Shown one piece after another: positions 34,284 through 46,454 of a DNA stretch of 64,000 nt. Position 1 is the first letter of the stretch; each line of letters begins with the position of its first letter. This stretch comes from Pleurodeles waltl. Lineage: Eukaryota > Chordata > Amphibia > Caudata > Salamandridae. A program made the position numbers and the translations under genes. Location: assembly GCF_031143425.1 (NCBI RefSeq), contig NC_090445.1, forward strand, positions 823,520,817 to 823,584,816, read 5' to 3'. Under the pieces are notes generated by a model. It saw nothing but the letters and a program-made list of their open reading frames with translations, was not told the DNA's origin and searched no databases.

Positions 34284-34739
34284 GATACTGTTTTGATGCT
34301 GTTAAATGCTTTGCACTTGTTCCTTTACAAGCCTTGATGCTCAGAGCCACTGCTACGCAGGGTTGAGGTGAAGGTTTGACAAATGAAATCTAAGGGCCCT
34401 AAAGGGGTTAGTGAGTGTATTACATGATGAGGTCTCCCAACCACACCATATAATAATGGCCATGTTTCATAGTCAGTCTCTCAATCAGGAGGCATGGGTA
34501 GCCTGTGTTTCCTTCTCTGCAAGGCCCATATTACAAATAGGGGATGCTGCCATGGTCCACACCATAGCACATTTTTAGGTGGAAGCACCAGGCGCAGACT
34601 GAGACAGAGCATGTGTTAACGCATTTTTCTCCACCTTTACAGGATTTGAAAACCCCTTCAATGAGGGCGAGGGATCTTTTGACCTAGTGTGGAGTGTGGT
34701 TAACCATACACAATCATTTCAAGCCCAACAACAAATGTA
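34284..34739. other. Unassigned sequence
   Basis: No feature recognised. Confidence 0.3.
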
Positions 34740-35210
34740 AACATTGTGACTAATGCCGCCACCACTGTGCCGCTCCTCTTGCCTTCACTGCAGTTGCAGG
34801 CACAGGCTCCCGGCCTGCCTGACGACCAATCTGAACGCTGCTCTCACACTGCTGGCAGCATGACAGCAGCATTCAGATTGGTCGAAGAGCCCAGGGCGCT
34901 CCAACGCAGAGTGGGAGTCTCTGACTGCTGTTTCAAACTCAGCAACACAGTGCCGGGTTGGAGAGAGCCTAGTGAGCATGTGTTTTTGGCTGGCCCGAGA
35001 AGGCCAGCCAAATATACTGTACATGTACACTGAGGGGGAGTGCTGTGCACTCCCCCTTCATGCTTGTCAGAGCACCATCACCCGACCCTTTTTCTATAAA
35101 ACGGTAATAAACATAATTTATTATCGTTTTACAGTAAAAGTTTTTTACTATACTTCTGCTGCTGGCGGGGAGGGGGTTCATGAACACAAAGCAGCGCACT
35201 TCCTCTTTTC
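34740..35210 (+). repeat. Hairpin-rich repeat family D, copy 2
   Basis: Relative of 5930-6480 in the same order. A first hairpin lies at about 34825-34886 (GACCAATCTGAA...TTCAGATTGGTC). The GGTTGGAGAGAGCCTA block follows at about 34958, then a TTTTTGGCTGGCC/GGCCAGCCAAA hairpin at about 34984-35012, and a GGGGGAGTGC/GCACTCCCCC hairpin at about 35033-35063. No coding capacity or defined target duplication. Confidence 0.55.
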
Positions 35211-38200
35211 AAATAACAGGAAGCACACTAACCCAAAAGGCTCACAGCCCGCTACCAAGAATCTCTTGATTCCGTTTCCATGGCACGTACTTCAATATTG
35301 AGTCTGACTTCGCACGAAGTCACCCAAAAACAGATAAAATCAACAGTACAAAATTATGCCAAAAACATCAAAATTGTGCTATACTTCTACCAGGGTGAAT
35401 ATTTGGAAGAAGAGAGTGATTTTTTAATCACTTATTCACCCTAACATACCTTTCAGGTGTTTATTATTTTCATCTACTCTGGGGCAAATGTAGCCAGGTC
35501 AAATTAGTTGTAATGTAAATGTCGTAGTTAGTCCGTTTTTGAAACACTCCTTTTAAAGCCCGATGATTTTGAGAGAAAATGGAATTAGGACACAAAGAAA
35601 TGGAGAGATTTGTCAAGTATCACATACTTTGATCAATCATAGAAACTAGGATTATAAATCGTGCAATTCCATTACTCAGTCATAAATCTGTCTACTGCAC
35701 CGGCTCTCCACTGTCGTGTTAACTGTTTTTTCAGCGAGGTGTCATGCTTAAAAGATAATAATTTCAGGAAAACCGGCATTTCAACTCAGCATTAGTGAGA
35801 TCGTTAATCAGCCAGTAAGCACTGTTGGATAAGAGAGGATCTAGACGGATTTTGAGCTGGAGGGAAAATCTCAGTGAATAGCATTAGCGGTGCAATTTGC
35901 TGCCACTAGGCCACATTCAGCAGTGCCAGTGACAGGCCCAACAATTCACACACCCTCAATGACCCACAAAATAATGAAACCATGCATAGATTGAACAATC
36001 CCATCTCTTAAGCAGAAAACGTAACCCTGACACTGCAAACATCAACCTATGTAAGATGTCCCCTGTGGAGCACCTAGCTCAAGCAGAGTTCACAAACTCA
36101 TGGGTCCAACCTTCTAAAATTCTACATCCCATTTCCCCATCCGAGGTTCATAATCCTAGAACACGTTGTCATGAAATGCTAAACCAGCAAACTTGCTCAC
36201 AGTAGTCAAAAGAGACAGGCTCTACTCTATAAGCCCAACAATAAAATTAAACACATCATACCTCAGCTGTCCAATCCCCACCTCTAACACTCCACTTAAG
36301 AGCCCACACTAGCCTATAACTATTGGCTGATGATGCAAAGGAATTGCCAATGAGCTGCAATACCCTCAATGGATCTTGAGTCATTCCTGACTTGGGCTCT
36401 TCAGCCTCTAGTGCCAGACTATGGAACCTCTGATACTGTGAATAAGATAAAGAAACCACAATGTAGTTCTCCAGTCCAGAAACATGTATTGCTCTAAAAT
36501 TCTATGTAGTGAGTCATGCACACCCCTTTCCCGGCTAAGAAAACCCCCAAACTACGCACTCTGACTATATCTGAATAAGTCTGTACTCATCATCCTGTTT
36601 CCTTTCCGAGGTCCCAGCGTTACTCATGTAATCCCTTCAAAAAGGCAATCAAACATTCAAGTTAGCGGTCATTCCTGCTTTCATCCTCACTGGATTGTGC
36701 GCCACTGAGTTCCCAGACAAAGTAAAGCCCAGTCTCTTACATAAGAACCCCCACCTTCACCACTCCACATGTGAACTTAAGGTGCCCCAACAATTCCTGA
36801 ATTGTCCTCCTCCTTCAACTTCAGTACCTCTTCTGCACCTTGTCTAAGAGGAAACACACCTCAATCTCTACTCAGAAATCAGCTCCACACTCAAAATGTC
36901 AACACAGTAGCCAACCCCTTCATATTCTCCAGTGTCAAATGAACACCTATCTTCTCCAGCAAATCCTGAGAACCACTAATGCCTTACTACAGCCCACTAA
37001 ACCCTCCATCAACAAAGAGGTGATCCAAATAATGTGTCACAGACACAAGGTTTGTGACAAATGAAAACAACCCCTGCAAGAATGTACTAAAATTTCAAAC
37101 AAAGAACAACATCTCAAATCCTTTGGATGTACCGGCAAGAAAAAAAAGCAGACTTACCTTCACTCTTAGCCATTTCCACCCAACATCTTTTCCTTGACCA
37201 ACCTCACAATTTAATCTATTGTAACATACTGCTCTAAGGGCAACTCCTCTGGAATTAAACTGTTGAGAGATGGTCTCTCCACCCAAGTCCAACCTTGGTT
37301 GGGGGGACAGGAGGATAATCAGGTCCCCTAGTGGCCAAATGTCAAAGGGGCCCACCACTCTACCCTTCTCCACTTCTTTCAGAAAACTTCCATCTCACCA
37401 CATTTGAGTTAGCATTTGACGATCTCAAATTGTCTGCTCATCTCTCGCACAGAGGCCATTCATAACCTAACTGAAAACCTTCCTGAAAACTACAGTCCAA
37501 TAACCAGACTGTGTCCCTATCATGGATAAAATTATAATCAGAAACTAATGGTATGCACTTATGTTCATACTTGCAATATTCCCCATTATAAAAACCTCTG
37601 ATGGAAGAGTAAGCCCCTATTGCAAGTCCCCCACCCCCAGAAATGTATGGCAATGTAGAAAGGGCTGACAATGTAGTAGCAAACCAATGGTTATAAATAC
37701 AATAGGCCCTAGAATAGGGTGATCCAAAAAATGTCATTGCCATGTTCACCTCACTGCTCCTAAAAATCCTCCCCATCATTCCCCATAGATGCTAAACCAC
37801 CAACTCTAATCTGTGCCTTTCTGATAACACCCACACACTTAAACAATTCCACACTCCTACTGTGATAGCTCCAAGAAAATTCAATTGCGTAAATCAAAAC
37901 CACTGTCTTCCAATATTCAGTTGTCACAGAAACTCTGGGTCTTTTCACTAGATCAGCCTCCTTTTGCATTGATCCTGCCTTTGCCTAAACCTCATTATGT
38001 ACCAATCTAAATCCTTCACATATTTTCCTTTCCATGTCTTCTTTTTAATTGAAGTGATCAAATGGGCCCGTAAAGACTTGGTAACCACCTTGTCACTTTA
38101 CACCCTATCTCTCCTTCCTTCTACATTCTTTCTCTACCTACTGACAGACCAACACTAACTATCTGCTTTTTAACCTTTTGCCCCCTCTGTCTCTCCCTGA

Positions 38201-38390
38201 AGTTCCTCAGCTTCCGCCAGTCTGATTCTTTTATCCTTTTCTCACTTTCCTCAGCACTCATGACCCTCCTCCTTAATCACTATTGAATCCTGACTGACAC
38301 TGTTGGAAATGGCCCTTTTGGCAGCGTTACCCCAAACTTTTTGCCTTCCTCCTCCTCTTTTTCTGACCTTGTTTTCGTTGACTTTAGGAC
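35211..38390. other. Unassigned, C/A-rich region left of the ERV
   Basis: About 3 kb with strong A/C bias on the plus strand from 35930 onward. No exon or known element recognised. Several minus-strand frames between 36256 and 38300 look protein-like in composition; the best is listed separately at 37438-37969. Confidence 0.35.
37438..37969 (-). pseudogene. Unrecognised protein-like relic
   Basis: Two minus-strand frames overlap and probably belong to one gene with a frame change near 37770. The first (37969-37760) has a hydrophobic segment, W-K-T-V-V-L-I-Y-A-I-E-F-S-W. The second (37779-37438) is rich in Cys, Tyr and Gly (A-Y-C-I-Y-N-H-W-F, I-S-G-G-G-G-L). Upstream sequence to 38300 encodes a strongly basic stretch. 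A viral-type membrane glycoprotein is one possibility because it sits next to an ERV, but no family signature supports it. Confidence 0.3.
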
Positions 38391-39290
38391 TGTGTTGCTT
38401 TACACTTCAGAATAACAGAACTATGCACTTCAGGACAATTTAGGGCACAACGTGAAACAATCACTCTCAAACACCTTAATAAGTAGAATAATCAAGTTTA
38501 TTTATGGGACAAGTTCTCATATAGCAAAACTGACCACACTAAAATATCATGAAAAATAACATGAGAATAACTGCAAGAATATAAGCACTCTGTGATATCA
38601 TGAAATATAACCTGAAAGTAGCTGCAAGAATAAATGCATACTACACATACACACACAATATGCTCAAATTACTATAAAATGAAAGGCTTCACCGAAAAGA
38701 GATTCTGCATCCCTTCGCCGTACACGAAGCCGGGGAACCCAAATCGACTTGCGCAGGGAGTCTCGTTCGGGACAATCAGTCCTCCTGGCGTTGCGTCCAA
38801 CCCAGAAGAGAGTTCCTGAGCTAGTTCATAAGGGCTCCTGACCTTTATAGTATTTACTAATGCCCAGGAGTCTTTTCGAGAAAAAGACCCCCTCCTTTAC
38901 AAATTGTGCAATCAACGGTACCTTGTTCACCCTTCGAGACGTCTCCTCGGAACGGGCCAGGTTCCCAGAAGAGGGCTCCAAGGTGAAGCTTGCATTCCTC
39001 CTTGAGTACAGGCGCATCCCCCTGTCCTAACTGATAGGTCGTGGAATGTAAATAGCGCCCTCCGTACCAGGCAGATGGAGCGAAGTTGAGCAGAAAAACA
39101 CCCCAACCTGCAGCTTGCAGAAGCTTGTGGAAAAACACAGAACAGTGCTTCACGCACAGAACCAGACTCGACAAGATGGAGTCGTGAGCCAATGTAAAAT
39201 GGAAGCAGAGGCCAATGGTCCATCGTATATTACTATGCATTATTTCATTGCCCTTACACTGCACCACTGTTTAGTGTATGTAGCAATACA
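38391..39290 (-). repeat. ERV 3' LTR, 900 bp
   Basis: Starts TGTGTTGCTT and ends GCAATACA on the plus strand, so TG...CA holds in both readings. On the minus strand a TATA-like CTATAAAGG lies at 38842-38850 and AATAAA at 38502-38497, so U3, R and U5 would run from right to left. Differs from the 5' LTR by scattered substitutions, a 20-bp block near 39121-39140 that the other copy lacks, and a single A. Confidence 0.95.
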
Positions 39291-39302
39291 TTCCACCCTT
39301 GG
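39291..39302 (-). other. ERV polypurine tract candidate
   Basis: On the minus strand, CCAAGGGTGGAA directly precedes the 3' LTR. It is purine-rich with interruptions, so it is a weak candidate. Confidence 0.45.
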
Positions 39303-39427
39303 ACCATCTGGCCAATTTACCAACTAAGTATAACCTATAAGCTGAAATGGCAATGCTCTTGGGCGACACTGAGATAGAAGGTTAGGCACACACTGAATAC
39401 AACAACATGACAAAATTAAAATGCAAA

Positions 39428-40094
39428 TTATGATAATTGTATTGTATTGTATTGTATTGTAATCGTATTTATATAGCGCTTACTACCCCTGACGAGGCGC
39501 CGAAGCGCTTTTCGATGAGTAGCACGCTACTCCGGAACCCAACAAGAATTAGTGATGGATTAGTATCATTTAATAATGAGTACAGTTTTAGTATTATTAT
39601 GAGTTAATTTGAGCTGCGGATATGAGAGTTTGTTAGTTAGATTGACTGGAGTAATGGAGGGGTGGAGGAGGAAAGAAATCTAAAAGTGTTAATTGGGAGT
39701 ATATCCTTCATTTACTCAATCCAAAGGCTTGGGATGAATAAAGGGGGGCAGAGGGGGGAAGAGTATGTGGAAGGGTTAGGGAGAGCATAGTAGCAGGGTG
39801 AGATGAATGCAGGAGAATTTAGTAGGGTTGTGTGGGAGGTCACAGAGGTAGAGTGAGGTTTGGTGAGTTAGATGTGGAGGTGGAGGGAAGAGCTTAGGCA
39901 GAGATATTTAGGAGATGAAAGTGGTCGAAGGGATTTGGGATGAGTCAGAGTGAAAATGGAGGATAGTTTGATAGAGACATGACATAAGAGTGATGAAAAA
40001 TGAGAGCAGAAATTCATAGATATCTAGTATAACAACCCAAAAAAAAACAGGAGCCATGCAATGATCCAACATGCCAAGCACAGAAACAACATAT

Positions 40095-40141
<47 letters not shown>

Positions 40142-42150
40142 CACACACGAATACACACATATGCACATACAATACATAATTAGAATCATGGGTAAAAAAT
40201 ACTTAGTCAGACAGGTTTAAAAGAGTGTGTGTGTATTTTATTGTTATGACAGTAGCAATACATATTTTCCAAAGAAACTATAAATAAATAGAAATATACA
40301 TATAATCTGAAAAAATATTTATCCACATAGGCATATGCAGTTCATAGTTGTTTGAAAAAGGTGGTTATGAAGGAAAGAGACAACTCTTGAGTAGTTTTCT
40401 GAAAACAAGAAAGTTATCTGTGGCTGGTGTGTTATAGTTGGGGGTAATGAATTCCATAGTTTTGCTGCTTGGACGGAGAAGGATGTACCACCTACAGTCT
40501 TTTTCTTGTATGGTGGTGTTCTAAGGCGGGGTGCCAGTCTTGAGCGGAGGGTTCTTTGTTGGATGTATTTGGTAATTTTCTTTCTGATAAAAAGCGGTCC
40601 TGTTCCATGTATAGCTTTGTGGGTGATACAAAGCAGTTTGAAAGTGCATCTTCTGGCAACGGGTAACCAGTGTAGTGCTCTCAAGGCAGGGGAGATGTGG
40701 TCTTGCGGCTTTATATGTAGTAGTAGCCTGGCTGCGGAATTCTGGATACGTTGTAGTTTTTTCATAACAGATAGAGATGATCCATGGTAGAGGCTATTGG
40801 CATAATCCAGTTTGGATAATACAAGTGATAGTAGCTTGCACCTTGTGTGGAAATCCGAGGTGGGGGAAGATGCGTCGTAAAGTCTTTAAGGTGATGAAGC
40901 TTGTGCATGCTAATTTGTCTACTTGGGTATTCATAGTTAGCTTGGAATCCATGGTGATTCCTAGGTTTTTCACTTCCTTCGATAATTGAGGAGGTGGTCC
41001 GAGATCTTCAGGCCAGATGCACAGAGGGTCATAATTTTTCCAGTCACCACATATGAGTATTTCTGTTTTGGAGGTATTTAGTTTGAGATGGCTCCAGGTC
41101 ATCCACTGATCAACGGCTCTGAGGCAACTGAAGATTTGTGACTTTTCAATGTTTTTGGGGTCTTCTAATTGAAGTAGTATTTGTGTGTCATCTGCATAGT
41201 TGTAGCATGTGAGATGGAACTCATTGATCAGTTCTGGTAAAGATATCATGTAGATGTTAAAAAGCAAAGGTGAGATGATTGACCCTTGGGGGACCCCTGT
41301 TTTTGTGAGGTAGGGTTCGGACGAGAAGGGGGGCGAGTGGATGATATTCGCTCTTTTTTGGAGATAGGAAGTAATCCAGTTGAGAGCAATCCCTTGTATG
41401 CCGGCTTCGTGGAGTCTTTGAGTTAGAGTGTCATGGTCAACCGTATCAAAGGCAGCTGAGAGGTCCAAGAGAAGTAGTGCAGCAACTCCATTTCGGTCGA
41501 CTGTGTTTTTAAGATCGTCCCAGATTGCCATGAGTGCCGATTCAGTGCTTCTTCCAGGGCGGAATCCAGTTTGGAAGTCTGAAAGTATAGAATTGTCTTC
41601 AATGAATTGTGACATCTGGGCGAATGCTGCTCTTTCTATCAATTTGCCCAGGAAAGGTCCATTTGTGATAGGTCTGTAGTTGTTGGGGTCTTGCGGGTCT
41701 AGGTTTGTTTTCTTTAATAATGGTCGTATGTATGCCTTTTTCAGGTCTGTAGGAAAAGTTACTGAAGTTAAAGAGTTGTTGATGATTCTTCTTACAGGTG
41801 TGGCAGCAGAAGTAGATAGCAGGATGTTCTTGAAGATTTGTGGTGGGCAAGGGTCAGAAGGGCAACCAGAAGGTCTGCTTGCTTTGACCAAATCCATAAA
41901 TTCATCCTGGGATATTTTTTTGAAAGACTGTAGAGGTTGGGATGGTTTATTCTTAAAGGGTATTTTAGTAAAGGGGTTGGTGCTGATGCTTTTCTTCTGT
42001 CATGGGTGGAGATAGGATGGAATTTGTATCCTTTGTGTAGTCCTGGGGGTGGGAGTGGGTATGATGATGAGTGTAATGTAAGTTTGTGTTGCTTTGATGT
42101 GCTGATGTTTGTGGTCGGTAATGATTACACCAAAGATATAACACAGTTGA
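39428..42150 (-). mobile_element. L2/CR1 group LINE inserted in the ERV
   Basis: A 5'-truncated LINE lying between the env remnant and the 3' LTR of the provirus. The coding part is 42000-40319. The 3' untranslated region includes a GA-rich stretch, an (AT)n run (40096-40135), and an end reading AGCGCTATATAAATACGATT, followed by (ACAAT)n on the minus strand at about 39466-39428. Such short tandem tails are typical of L2-like elements. The right boundary with env is only approximate (42070-42150). Insertion must post-date the provirus. Confidence 0.75.
40319..41897 (-). pseudogene. LINE reverse transcriptase (L2/CR1 group)
   Basis: Reverse transcriptase that would copy the LINE RNA at the target site. 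From 41897 downward: the entry block K-A-S-R-P-S-G-C-P-S-D-P, then L-K-K-T-N-L-D-P-Q-D-P-N-N-Y-R-P-I, then G-F-R-P-G-R-S-T-E-S-A-L, motif A L-L-L-D-L-S-A-A-F-D-T-V, then G-V-P-Q-G-S, and the catalytic Y-A-D-D-T-Q (Asp pair at 41192-41187). After one frame change near 40800-40820 the C-terminal domain follows (L-H-W-L-P-V-A-R-R and K-L-W-N-S-L-P). That frame change is the only clear defect downstream of the truncated 5' end. Confidence 0.9.
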
Positions 42151-43397
42151 CCTAAATCAGGCAACCATCCAAACAACCAGTCCCACCATCCCTTGTCAAC
42201 ATCTTGTTTCACTCCCTTCACTAACTTATGCAGGGCCTCTGTGTGGGAGTTGATTGATATGGAGTGATCGGATAAATTAAAACAACACAACCCTTCAAAA
42301 TCGCTGCAGCCATGGTTGTGCTTGAGCAGCAAATAATCAATAGCAGCACGATTCTGCAAAGCAGCTTTTCTAGTTCCTTGTACATCTAACAACAGTTCAG
42401 CTAAAGCAGCTGATGTATGATTAATATTCTAAACTACTAAACACGCAAGTTTATTAATGACTCTGCTATTATACACTGCGAGCCCTGGCACCCCTACGAT
42501 AGAAACAGCTAAACTGACATATTCTGTTTTGGAAAGCAATTATATTTCGGAATCACAGTCTGCAGGCAATGGAATAGTGTCTCTGACATAGCGAGGGTGT
42601 AGAGCAGTATCCATAGGAAACATGAGAAAGCCTAAGCGTGTCCAGGCACAAGGCCCTCCGGTTAGATTGGCTGGGATATAGGTAAAAGAGATGTTACCTC
42701 ATGAAAAGAGACAACCTTTAGGCAACTTAACGTTTTGAGTGTGGCTGACAGCAGGCACCACATTCTGGCAGAACATTGAATTATTTACATTCAAACAGGT
42801 CATGTCATTTCGTGAGTGGCACAATGTCCGTTGTGCAGCAGTCAAGTTTTTGTTTGAGTTCTCTAGTTTAAGCTGAACACATTTACCTATTTTAATAGGA
42901 TCACAGGTCAATGAATAGCACACATCTCCATCTGAGATGTTAAACCGGAGTATTGATGTCATGTTACTCCACAACCGCCTGCCCACCTCAGGGCAATGAC
43001 GGCAGTACTCATAGAGTGACTGATGGGAGCGAATGTCACTCACATCCACCATTTCATCCTGGTTTGTACCAATAAAGATGTGCAATAATACTGCAGCAGG
43101 ATAAGTGGTAATCAGATCTTGAACGCTTCACATGTTACTCATACAGAAGTGAGATACATTCAGCACTTCCTGCACCAGATGAATCCAAACATTGTTCGAT
43201 TGATGCAGAAGCATCGGCATCTGCGGCTGACGATTGAATCTTTGGGCTATGAGCCCCTTCCGCTCCCCGGTGCAGCCTACCGAAAGGGCTCCATACACCA
43301 CACTCATCGCACAGGCACCCCATAGGATGATCTGAAAAGAACAGAAGACAAAACACGTATTATCATTCTCACAACTAACATTTGTCAGCGGGAACAT
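42090..43397 (-). pseudogene. ERV env remnant
   Basis: The envelope glycoprotein would mediate receptor binding and fusion. The leader and surface part is at 43397-42699 with a stop near 43128; 43085-42699 carries many Cys residues and several N-X-S/T sites. The transmembrane part begins around 42530. It has a conserved heptad-type A-L-Q-N-R-A-A-I-D-Y-L-L block at about 42360-42325, then a C-X6-C-C motif (C-S-D-F-E-G-L-C-C) at about 42307-42281, as in gammaretrovirus-like envelopes. A W-W-D-W-L-F-G-W segment precedes the membrane span, which is cut by the LINE. Several stops: not functional. Confidence 0.85.
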
Positions 43398-43462
43398 GTT
43401 CCCATTTGTTTGGACCAGGTCGCATGACTACCAGGACATTGTCTGGTCCAGTGGCAACGACA

Positions 43463-43990
43463 TCAGCGGGTTGAGGAGGGTACTTGAGGATTCAATCCAC
43501 ACTTTGGCCCCTGGGTTCTTTTCAGTAGATCCGAACCTCCTTTGCCTCTTACAGTGAGAAGGGCTGGGGCAGTCCCCTTTTTGACAACACCTCCGTAAAC
43601 TGGCATAATGACAATCTGGGCAACGCGATCACTGGGTTGCACCACTAGGTCCGTATCTCCACTGTTCAAAAGAATGACTTTCAACTCACCCTGGTAGTCG
43701 GCATCTATCACTCCTCCTAAAATTTGGCTGCCTCTCAGGGCAAGCCCAGATCGAGGGGCGTTCAGACCATAAAGCTCAGGGGGAATCTGAATTCCAACCC
43801 CTGTTTCAATCATAGTGATGTCTCTAGGCTTCAATCAATGCATTTGTAAAGCATGCAGGTCAAGCCCTGCAGATTCTGATGTAGCCCGATATGGGGCCAA
43901 AGCTCCTGGAGCTGTTTCCCAATACACAATGGTATTGCTTGCTGTAAATGGATTAATCTGTAAAGCAGGCGTGAGCATTCTCATGAGAGG
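43463..43990 (-). pseudogene. ERV dUTPase, downstream of integrase
   Basis: dUTPase removes dUTP so that uracil is not built into viral DNA. All five trimeric dUTPase motifs can be placed in order: S-A-G-L-D-L-H-A (motif 1, about 43880), R-S-G-L-A-L-R-G (2, about 43750), G-V-I-D-A-D-Y-Q-G-E (3, about 43705), S-D-R-V-A-Q-I-V-I (4, about 43625) and R-G-K-G-G-S-D-L (5, about 43540). A single in-frame TGA (43837-43835) lies between motifs 1 and 2. Motif 5 lacks the usual Phe-Gly-Ser/Thr ending. The position after integrase differs from beta- and lentivirus arrangements. Confidence 0.9.
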
Positions 43991-44590
43991 TGTCTCGGCA
44001 TTCGTAAGGGGTTGGTTGTAGTTTGCGCAATTGTTCTTCCAACAATCCATTCATTCTCTCAATCAGTCCCGCTGCTTGCGGGTAATAAGGTATGTGAAAA
44101 ATCCATTCAATGTTATGTTGTGCACAATAGTCCTGCACTAGTCTGCCCTTGAAGTGGCTGGTGTTATCACTCTGAATTTGGAGTGGCACTCCATAGTACA
44201 GAATCAACAGATCTAATGTTTCTAGGTGCTCTGCTGAGTTGATCGCTTGCAGGGAAAGGCTATGAGATAACCAGAGTAAGTATCCACCACTGTGCAGGCG
44301 TACTGACACCCTCTGCTCACTGACATTGGTCCAATGTAATCAATCTGCCATATCTGTCCTGGCAATTTACCTCTGCCTAGCTGGCCTCTCACCACCTGTG
44401 AAACCGGTCTATGCTGTGTATGCTGACAAATGGGACATTCAATGATTGCTATTTTAATCAAATCTAGGGGAAGATGCATCCCTCTAATCTCTGCCCACCT
44501 GTGAGTAGCTTTTTCTCCAAGATGTCCGCATTTCTGGTGTGCCCATTTAGCCATTCCCACCAAATCAGAATTCTGTGCCTTCACTTCAGC
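43953..44590 (-). pseudogene. ERV integrase
   Basis: Catalyses insertion of viral DNA. The zinc-binding part has H-Q-K-C-G-H and C-P-I-C (about 44560-44420). The first catalytic Asp is in W-Q-I-D-Y-I-G-P-M (about 44340). A frame change falls at about 44222-44309. The second Asp is in I-Q-S-D-N-T-S-H-F (about 44180) and the Glu is in A-G-L-I-E-R-M-N-G (about 44060). The catalytic triad residues are all kept, though the frame is broken. Confidence 0.9.
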
Positions 44591-44995
44591 CTCTTGAATC
44601 TTGGCTCGATCGTCTGCAAGACAATTGAACCATCGGTCTAATGAATCAGTCGGACAGTGAGCGTCCACATGGTATACAGTAACCGTGCTTTGGGGTAACT
44701 CCTTCCCCCATGCCTCTTTATTATTGATTTTGTACTGGTGTGCATGCCACGTGGGAAGCCAAGTAGCTAACCCATTGGCAGTAGACCAGGAATCTGTATA
44801 AATGTAACATTTTCCAGGTAGCTCTTGTTTCAAAGCTTGAGACACAGCGTAAAGCTCTGCAAACTGGCTACTTTTTCCCTGTCCTGTAGTTGTTAAAAGC
44901 TTCTTGGTAACAGGATTGTAAGACACTGCTTTCCAATGCCTTTTCGCACCCACATATTTTGCTGAGCCATCAGTGAACCACACGTTTTTTATCAT
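44590..44995 (-). pseudogene. ERV RNase H
   Basis: Degrades the RNA strand of RNA-DNA hybrids during reverse transcription. In the frame beginning at 44995, acidic residues are D9 (F-T-D-G-S), E47 (Q-F-A-E-L-Y) and D68 (Y-T-D-S-W), followed by a C-terminal block with L-A-D-D-R-A-K. The catalytic residues look intact over this segment, which overlaps the end of the preceding RT frame in another phase. Confidence 0.85.
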
Positions 44996-46450
44996 CTGCA
45001 GATAACTCTGCGAATGGCTGGCCCCATTCTACTGGAGATTCACATACCGGAGGTACATCGTGCAATATTTCTGAATCCTCAGCGGGAGCCTGCGCTACCT
45101 GTTTATGTAAAACAGCAGTTCCTTTTGGACCCACTCGTGCCCTGTCCTGGACATACCATTTCCATTTTATAATGCTAGCTTCTTGCGCATGCCCAATTTT
45201 GAGAGTCTTAGGAGAACTCATCACCCACTGCATGATGGGGATTTCAGGTCTTAAAATCACATTATGTCCCAATGTAATTTGCTTAGTATCAACCAGAGCC
45301 CAATAGCAAGCCAGCAGCTGCTTCTCAAAGGGAGTGTACTGTTCCCCGGCATCTGGTAACTTCTTTGTCCAGAACCCAAGGGGCACCCTCTTTCTTCCTT
45401 GTTTCTGCCACAAACTCCAATTAGCATGCTGCCCCTGGACTGTCACGTTCAGCTCGATGTCTCCCACCCGAATTGGCCACAAATCCAAAGCACGCTGAAT
45501 GGCGTATTTCGCTAATACAAACATGCGCTGCTCCTGCTCTCCCCATTCAAACGCATTCTTCTTTCGTGTAACTTTGTACAATGGGGACAAAATCTGAGAC
45601 AAATGGGGTATGTGTTGTTGCCAATACCCAAATAATCCAATAAAACATTGGGCTTCTTTCCAATTTCGCGGCACTGCAAATTCCTTAATCTTTTGTTTCA
45701 CTTTTGGCAACACTTCTCTGTGTCCCTGATTCCACTGAATGCCCAGAAATGTCACACTCTGAGATGGTCCTTGTACTTTCTCGGGGTAATCTCCCACCCT
45801 TTACTGTGCAAATGTTCCACCACCCTGTCTAGCTGAACCTGCACCTGTTCTTGTGTCTCTCCCTGCATCATCACGTCAACTACGTAGTTGGAAATTTGCA
45901 CCCCGGGAACAACTGGTACTTCATCCAAATGCTCTGCCACCAGCCGGTGACAGATGATGGGGCTATGTAAATACCCCCTTGGCAATCTACAAAATGTATA
46001 CTGGCGCCCCACCCACTGGAATGCCAGCTGGGGCTGGCTCTCAGAGGCTATTGGTATCGTGAAAAAAGCACTGGCAATTTCAATTATCGCATACCAGGTC
46101 CCACTATGTTTCTGATTGTTTTCAATCAAAGTAATGGTATCTGGGACCGCAGCAGTCAGAGGAGGGGTATATTTATTCAACTGGTGATAATCAATGCAAA
46201 TCCTCCAACTGTTATCACTTTTGCGAACAGGCCAGAGGGCATTATTCCATGTGGTAGTGATGGGAATTACCACCCCAGCCTCCAGTAAGTCGTGTATAGT
46301 CTGGCTGATCTCTTCATGCCCTCCCAGTAGTCTGTACTGCTTCATTTGAATTACCTTAGTGGCCTGAGGAAGCGTTACCGGAGGAATCTTCAACGCACCA
46401 CCCTCGCAGCGGCTATTGATATAAATCTCTTGGAACCAAACTGATAACAT
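44970..46450 (-). pseudogene. ERV reverse transcriptase
   Basis: Two overlapping frames (46450-45752 and 45797-44970) with a frame change near 45775. The fingers begin around 46330 (L-L-E-A-G-V-V-I-P-I). Motif A reads W-Y-A-I-I-E-I-A-S-A-F-F (about 46090-46055), with Glu where the catalytic Asp is expected. The catalytic loop reads N-Y-V-V-D-V (about 45892-45875), with Val in place of the first Asp of the pair. The connection and thumb follow (T-F-L-G-I-Q-W-N-Q-G, then L-S-P-L-Y-K-V-T). The altered catalytic residues indicate an inactive enzyme independent of the frame break. Confidence 0.9.
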
Positions 46451-46454
46451 CCAT

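Noticed and set aside
36256..36459. Minus-strand frame with L-I-G-N-S-F-A-S-S-A-N resembling a DIRS/Ngaro-type gag block
   Set aside because: The resemblance covers only about ten residues and no other DIRS domain (recombinase, RT) is found nearby.
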